From: a bacterium
Lineage (GTDB): Bacteria; Zixibacteria; MSB-5A5; GN15; FEB-12
DNA: 10,796 nucleotides
Direction of reading: 5' to 3'
NCBI GenBank assembly: GCA_030629485.1
Contig: DAOVOW010000034.1
Location: 1-10,796, forward strand
The notes under the pieces were generated by a model. The model made no database searches. It saw nothing but the letters and a program-made list of their open reading frames with translations, and was not told the origin of the DNA. Both the position numbers and the translations under genes were made by a program. This document shows positions 7,065-10,796 of the stretch, one piece after another; the stretch's first letter is position 1; every line of letters starts with the position of its first letter.

Positions 7065-7958
7065 TCAAACTACCTCCAACCGCCAGGTTATTGGCTTGAC
7101 CGTAAACAGTCGCCAACAGTCCCAGTCGCATGTTGCATCCCGACCCAGTTCCGGCGCGTCGACGAAAAGCCCGAACATTGTCGGACCGGAGCCGCTCAAA
7201 CGAGTCAGCACTGCCCCGGCTTGAAGCAGAACGTCCCGGATTCGGACCGAATCTGGATAAGACGCACCAAGAACATCTTCAAAATCGTTGCCGGTCACGT
7301 GTAAAGCCACAATGAACTCATTAATGTCCCGGCAGGGAGGCAAGGTAAAGGGAACCTTCGGCTTTGTCAAGTCCATTTTGAGAAGGTCATAAGCCTCGGC
7401 TGTTGAGACCGGCTGACCGGGAGTCACCAACACCAGCATGTAATTGGTCGGATAATCCGACGATTTGACCACCTCGCCGCGCCCGCCGACCAGCGCTTGC
7501 CCTCCAGAGAAGAAAAAGGGCAGATCAGAGCCGACCTCAAGCGCCAATCGAGCCAATTGGGTTCGGGATAAGTTAAGATCAAACAGCAGGTTACATGCTA
7601 TGATCGTAGCTGCCGCATCGGCCGAACCGCCCCCCAATCCGGCAGCAACAGGGATTTGCTTGTCGAGATTGACAAGAAGGCCATGAGGCAGGTTGAAGTT
7701 GCTCCTCATTATAGTGTAGGCTCGACTCACCAGGTTATCATCACCGGTAGGCAGGCTGGTGTCGCCGGTCAGTTCGATCATCACGCCGGGCTTGTCCGTG
7801 ATGGAGAAAGTGAGTTCATCATACAGCGACACCGCCTGGAACAGCGAGTTGATGTCGTGATATCCATCCGGACGCTTGCCCAGCACCTCAAGGAACAGAT
7901 TCACCTTGGCCGGCGCTTTAATCCTCAGGCGGTCGGAATCTCGAACTTCGATGCGCAA
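7065..7958 (-). CDS. ispE: 4-diphosphocytidyl-2-C-methyl-D-erythritol kinase
   Basis: This GHMP-family kinase phosphorylates CDP-ME in the MEP (non-mevalonate) isoprenoid pathway in the cytosol. The 297-residue protein has all three GHMP motifs. The substrate-binding APAKVNLFLEV is at 15-25, with Lys18 in the conserved position. The glycine-rich ATP loop PVAAGLGGGSADAA spans 103-116. The C-terminal LSGSGPTMFGLF spans 254-265. The presumed catalytic Asp145 sits in GSDLPFFFSGG. It starts with TTG at 7958; GGAGGAG (7972-7966) stands seven bases upstream, and no in-frame ATG precedes the first motif closely. It is the first gene of a tight cluster with spoVG 18 bp downstream. The C-terminal 25 or so residues, with three Trp and two Cys, are atypical but look intact. 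The function is secure. Confidence 0.95.
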   Translation of the reverse strand: MRIEVRDSDRLRIKAPAKVNLFLEVLGKRPDGYHDINSLFQAVSLYDELTFSITDKPGVMIELTGDTSLPTGDDNLVSRAYTIMRSNFNLPHGLLVNLDKQIPVAAGLGGGSADAAATIIACNLLFDLNLSRTQLARLALEVGSDLPFFFSGGQALVGGRGEVVKSSDYPTNYMLVLVTPGQPVSTAEAYDLLKMDLTKPKVPFTLPPCRDINEFIVALHVTGNDFEDVLGASYPDSVRIRDVLLQAGAVLTRLSGSGPTMFGLFVDAPELGRDATCDWDCWRLFTVKPITWRLEVV

Positions 7959-7965
7959 AGACGTT

Positions 7966-7972
7966 CTCCTCC
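7966..7972 (-). promoter_or_regulatory. Shine-Dalgarno fixing the TTG start of ispE
   Basis: GGAGGAG on the minus strand lies seven bases before TTG 7958. This strong site is the main evidence for a rare start codon at the head of the operon. Confidence 0.75.
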
Positions 7973-8007
7973 ATTTACAGTCGCAGCCGATCGGGCAACA
8001 TTACTCA

Positions 8008-8035
8008 ACTATAATGCATTGATATGAGTTTGAAA
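8008..8035 (-). promoter_or_regulatory. Candidate promoter for the ispE-spoVG-tRNA-prs-rplY operon
   Basis: The 164-bp gap between nth and ispE (7959-8122) is visibly richer in A and T than its surroundings. On the minus strand it holds TTTCAA (8035-8030), 16 bases, then TATAGT (8013-8008), five of six matches to the -10 consensus but a weak -35. A start would fall about 40 bases before TTG 7958. The gap carries no gene and no clear terminator for nth. The element choice is tentative, although a promoter somewhere in this gap is likely. Confidence 0.35.
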
Positions 8036-8122
8036 AGGGGAATGGAAAACAATGCGGAGTAATAAAAACATCCAGAATAACTACGCTCTTTGCAAACACG
8101 AAATCCGTCCATATACTGACAC

Positions 8123-8782
8123 TTATTCGCCGATTTGGTACGCCGACGGGCACAGCTTTTTCAGCACACACGCCCCGCACTCCGGCGTGCGGGCTTTGCA
8201 AACCGCGCGGCCATGGAATATCAGCACATGCGAGTAGATGATCCAGTCGTCTCTGGGAATGATCTTGATAAGGTCGCGCTCGATTTTGACCGGGTCTTTC
8301 TGGTTGGTGAGTTTCAGTAGTCGACTGATGCGCGCAACATGCGTGTCGACCACGATCCCTTCGGCCAGACCAAACCCGGCGCCAAGAATCACCGAAGCCG
8401 TCTTGCGACCCACTCCGGCAAGTTTGGTGAGTTCGTCGAGAGTGCGAGGTATCTCATCGTCATGAAGCTCAAGAAGCTGTTGCGCAGACTTTTTGATTGA
8501 TTTCGCTTTGTTGTTGTGAAAGCCGGTGGCGTAAATATCACGACCAAGCTCCTCCAGGTCGACGTTTGCGTAGTCCTCAACCTTGCGATACTTCCTGAAG
8601 AGCGATTTGGTAACGATATTAACCCGTTCGTCGGTACATTGGGCAGAGAGAATCGTGGCTACCATCAGTTGATGCACGTTCCTGAAGTCGAGCGTGCAGC
8701 GGGCGTCGGGATAGTCTTTCTTGAGAAGCGCAATGATCCTGCGAACGCGCGCGAGTTTGTCGACAGTCTTTTCTCTCGGCAT
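8123..8782 (-). CDS. nth: Endonuclease III, DNA glycosylase/AP lyase with a [4Fe-4S] cluster
   Basis: Nth removes oxidised pyrimidines and cleaves the abasic site in base-excision repair. The 219-residue protein shows ILSAQCTDERVN near the N-terminus, a helix-hairpin-helix LAGVGRKTASVIL with catalytic Lys127, and the catalytic Asp146 in VVDTHVARI. A C-terminal cluster motif has the family spacing Cys-X6-Cys-X2-Cys-X5-Cys. One extra residue lies between Lys and Asp compared with E. coli (19 against 18), as I recall for some other bacterial lineages. I prefer ATG 8782, with AAGGG four bases upstream. GTG 8797 is in frame, would overlap prmC by 8 bp and add five residues, and lacks a nearby ribosome site. 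With either start the gene is packed against prmC and probably co-transcribed with it. Confidence 0.94.
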   Translation of the reverse strand: MPREKTVDKLARVRRIIALLKKDYPDARCTLDFRNVHQLMVATILSAQCTDERVNIVTKSLFRKYRKVEDYANVDLEELGRDIYATGFHNNKAKSIKKSAQQLLELHDDEIPRTLDELTKLAGVGRKTASVILGAGFGLAEGIVVDTHVARISRLLKLTNQKDPVKIERDLIKIIPRDDWIIYSHVLIFHGRAVCKARTPECGACVLKKLCPSAYQIGE

Positions 8783-8789
8783 AGAGCCC

Positions 8790-9650
8790 TTAGTCACACG
8801 ATAGCATCACGACCCGGTCCTGGTCGTTGTAGTCTTTCATCACGACAATCGAGCGAAAATGCTCATCGGCTTCGGTCATCTCAACCACCCGGTCACCCTG
8901 GTCATATCCGATCTCGAACAGAATGCGTCCGGAAGGCGCGAGGAACTTTGGTGCGTCGCGAAGAATCACTCTCACGGCGTCCAGACCATCGTCACCAGCC
9001 AGCAGCGAAATCGTGGGGTCGGCCTTCACCTCCGGCGGCAGCGCATCGTACTCCCAGTTGGCGATATATGGCGGGTTGGAGAGGATCAGGTCATAGCGCT
9101 CGGTCTCCGGGATAGCTTCAAAGGAATCCGACTGCCTGAACTCGATTTTGTCCACTGCGCCCAGTTCGGCTGCGTTGGTACGCGCTACCTCGATGGCCTC
9201 CTCGGAGATGTCCAGCGCGACTACTTCGCACTCCGGCAACTCAAGCGCCATAGTGACCGAAATCACGCCGGAGCCGACACCTAGATCCAGAATGTGGGGA
9301 TGCCGGACGCCCCGCTGTTGAACGCAGCGTATCGCGGTTTCGCACAGAAGCTCGGTTTCGGGTGTGGGGACCATCACCGCAGGCGAGACGCGGAACCGTC
9401 GTCCATAGAACCATGACTCCCCAAGGATATACTGTAACGGCTCGCGGCTGAGGCGACGCTTGATGATCTCATTGAGGCGAGCCCTGGTGTCGTCGGTCAC
9501 CATGTCATAACCGTGCAGATAGATATCGAGCCGCTCGCAATCCAGCAGATGACAGAGGATAATCTCGATCTCGCCCCTGGCCCGTTCGATACCGGCATCG
9601 GTGAGAAGCCGCGCCTTATCCGCGATAAACTTTTGGATCCGTTCGGTCAC
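8790..9650 (-). CDS. prmC: Release factor glutamine N5-methyltransferase (HemK/PrmC)
   Basis: PrmC methylates the Gln of the GGQ motif in release factors RF1 and RF2, using S-adenosylmethionine. From GTG 9650 it has 286 residues, the usual family length. It begins with an alpha-helical N-terminal domain ending in SREPLQYILGE and FRVSPAVMVPTPETE. The SAM-binding loop DLGVGSG is at 122-128, an acidic strand end sits in VVALDIS, and the NPPY catalytic motif is at 192-195. GTG 9650 overlaps the TGA of the upstream membrane-protein gene (9649-9647) in a GTGA junction, so translation is likely coupled. The Shine-Dalgarno is poor (GGAG about 14 bases away), which fits coupling. The open frame extends to 9755, but that extension lies wholly inside the other gene and has no family resemblance. 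Confidence 0.94.
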   Translation of the reverse strand: MTERIQKFIADKARLLTDAGIERARGEIEIILCHLLDCERLDIYLHGYDMVTDDTRARLNEIIKRRLSREPLQYILGESWFYGRRFRVSPAVMVPTPETELLCETAIRCVQQRGVRHPHILDLGVGSGVISVTMALELPECEVVALDISEEAIEVARTNAAELGAVDKIEFRQSDSFEAIPETERYDLILSNPPYIANWEYDALPPEVKADPTISLLAGDDGLDAVRVILRDAPKFLAPSGRILFEIGYDQGDRVVEMTEADEHFRSIVVMKDYNDQDRVVMLSCD

Positions 9651-10645
9651 GTTTTGGCGCGTCGCTCCGGCCGCGATTGTTTTCCCCGCGATTTGGGGCG
9701 GCTGAGCAGTCCGATAAGATAAAGCAACGCTACCAAACCGATGAATCCATAGCACACTCTCTTGGTCAGGGCGGCGCTAAACTGAATCGAGTGCGGGATC
9801 AGATAGATCACTAACATCAGCCCGAAAGCACCCACGCCAAACCTGCCCAGGGCCTTGGGTGAGTAGAGGTGGCGGCCTGGTCCTCCTTTACGCAGAGATC
9901 CCACCGTGGCCAGAGTCAAAAACAGCAGGTATACAAACAGCAGCTGCGTTTTGTTATCGGTGGCGTCGGTGCCGAAGGGCACACCTTCCCAGATAGTGCC
10001 GAAAGCGTAGTAGTTCATGCCAAAACCCCACGGGTAGCTACCCAGGAAGGTGGCTACCACCGACAGAAATATATAAAACGCCAGCGGATGAACGTCGGTG
10101 TCGCCGGACAGAAGTTTGAACGAATGCAGAAAGGCCATAACAACGCAGAACGCAGTGGCGAACATGAAGAAAATATGCGGACCGATAATGTACAGGGGGA
10201 CCTCTCCGATGAATTTGAAAACGAACGGGTCGCGGTCGTCGCTGGTAAAGGAAGCCCTCAGGCCGCCGGTGGCATCACGAATCTCAAAGTAATAGTAGAA
10301 CCTATCTCCGCGCGCCAGCGTTGAGAACTCCGTGTAGTACTCTCCGGTCGCGGAATCCTCTACCAACAAGGGCACGCCACCGTATTTGTACAGCGCTGTA
10401 GTTTCATCCTGGCCGAACTTACTCTGGCGAAACATTGGTTTGAGGCCGGGTTCCATCTCCCCGGTTATCTTGAGACGGATGGTCTCCATACCGTGCTCCA
10501 GTCCCTTAGGCACCGTCATCATCTCAAAGGTGTAACCGTTCTCGGTGTGGGTGACGAATTCCGGACGGCCGCGCGAAGTGTTGCGCGCCACATACAGCAG
10601 AGCCGCGGTCAATACCACAGCGACGATTATTTTCATAATCTTCAT
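9647..10645 (-). CDS. Polytopic membrane protein of unknown function with an N-terminal extracytoplasmic domain
   Basis: I do not recognise this 332-residue protein. Hydrophobic stretch 4-20 looks like a signal anchor. Residues 21-145 are polar and strand-like, with a 'DRFYYYFEIRDATG' pattern that suggests an Ig-like beta-sandwich outside the membrane. Five more hydrophobic segments follow at about 151-176, 187-205, 233-251, 268-288 and 296-314, then a Lys/Arg-rich cytoplasmic tail. His157 and His174 lie within one segment, His285 in another, and His186 at a membrane edge; a conserved-looking loop GVPFGTDATDNKTQ spans 221-234. Clustered membrane His could bind haem or metal, but that is speculation. 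ATG 10645 has GGGG five bases upstream; ATG 10636 is an alternative. The 3' end overlaps prmC by four bases, so the two are translated together. A repeat patch begins only 16 bp upstream. Confidence 0.8.
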   Translation of the reverse strand: MKIMKIIVAVVLTAALLYVARNTSRGRPEFVTHTENGYTFEMMTVPKGLEHGMETIRLKITGEMEPGLKPMFRQSKFGQDETTALYKYGGVPLLVEDSATGEYYTEFSTLARGDRFYYYFEIRDATGGLRASFTSDDRDPFVFKFIGEVPLYIIGPHIFFMFATAFCVVMAFLHSFKLLSGDTDVHPLAFYIFLSVVATFLGSYPWGFGMNYYAFGTIWEGVPFGTDATDNKTQLLFVYLLFLTLATVGSLRKGGPGRHLYSPKALGRFGVGAFGLMLVIYLIPHSIQFSAALTKRVCYGFIGLVALLYLIGLLSRPKSRGKQSRPERRAKT

Positions 10646-10661
10646 TGATACCCCGACCTAT

Positions 10662-10796
10662 GGACTTGTTGAAGAACCCCTTGTGCCGTTGTGTCAGGTC
10701 TTGATCCCGTGAAAACGGGATTGTGACCTGACACATAAGTACATGTCAGACAAGAGCGGCAGGTCACACAAATCCGCTTGCGCGGATTCGCAAGAC
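10662..10796. repeat. Palindromic repeat patch upstream of the membrane-protein gene (runs off the window)
   Basis: This non-coding stretch begins at 10662 with GGACTTGTTGAAGAA, the inverted counterpart (13 of 15 bases) of the motif ending the patch near rplY. Fourteen bases on comes a large hairpin at 10691-10734: 10-bp perfect outer arms, three mismatched or wobble positions, 7-bp perfect inner arms and a GAAA loop. A second hairpin at 10771-10788 has 7-bp arms and a TTGC loop; CTTGCG/CGCAAG at 10777-10794 offers a competing fold. No T tract follows any stem on either strand, so these are not intrinsic terminators. No convincing promoter for the downstream gene is visible here. Confidence 0.55.

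Noticed and set aside
8516..9115. 199-residue plus-strand frame across the nth/prmC junction
   Set aside because: It is antisense to two conserved genes and has no motif of its own.
9651..9755. N-terminal extension of prmC to 9755
   Set aside because: It lies wholly within the membrane-protein gene in another frame and gives a length above the family norm; the GTGA overlap is a better start.
10691..10734. Rho-independent terminator at the right edge
   Set aside because: The stem is strong but no T tract follows it on either strand.
1..10796. Prophage, transposon, toxin-antitoxin or defence system
   Set aside because: No integrase, transposase, toxin-like small gene pair or defence domain is visible. 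The genes are core housekeeping functions with intact motifs, so I find no new multi-gene system here.

Overview
The window holds ten genes (one cut by the left edge), all of housekeeping or general cell-envelope type, plus two patches of palindromic repeat DNA. GC content is moderately high. Export signals, a DUF4139 protein and a TPR protein suggest a Gram-negative-type cell. SpoVG, a two-domain L25/CTC protein and the ispE-spoVG-tRNA-prs-rplY order are widespread among bacteria, so they do not fix the phylum. My best guess is an uncultured FCB-group-like or deltaproteobacterial-like lineage, held with low confidence.

Left part, plus strand (1-4447): the 3' end of a DUF4139 gene, then a secreted TPR protein with a near-consensus promoter and a TTG start behind a perfect Shine-Dalgarno, then priA, the replication-restart helicase, with all motifs and eight zinc-binding cysteines intact. 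A hairpin followed by a T-rich stretch lies just before the preferred priA start.

Middle (4448-4872): a 425-bp gene-free stretch between the convergent priA and rplY genes. It holds at least four inverted repeats and a degenerate direct repeat, and it ends in a clear rho-independent terminator for the minus-strand operon.

Right part, all minus strand, in transcription order: a polytopic membrane protein of unknown function, prmC (overlapping it in a GTGA junction), nth (packed against prmC), an AT-richer gap with a possible promoter, then ispE, spoVG, tRNA-Gln(UUG), prs and rplY/ctc. The second cluster links isoprenoid precursor synthesis, a nucleic-acid-binding regulator, a Gln tRNA, PRPP synthesis and a 5S rRNA-binding ribosomal protein. 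It resembles the Bacillus ispE-purR-yabJ-spoVG-glmU-prs-ctc locus with three genes missing. The right edge (10662-10796) holds a second repeat patch with a long GAAA-capped hairpin.

I see no mobile-element genes, CRISPR, defence genes or new multi-gene system. The points most worth a second look are an Asn at the position of the catalytic Lys in PRPP synthetase, the pair of palindromic repeat patches that share a terminal motif, and the unknown membrane protein coupled to prmC.
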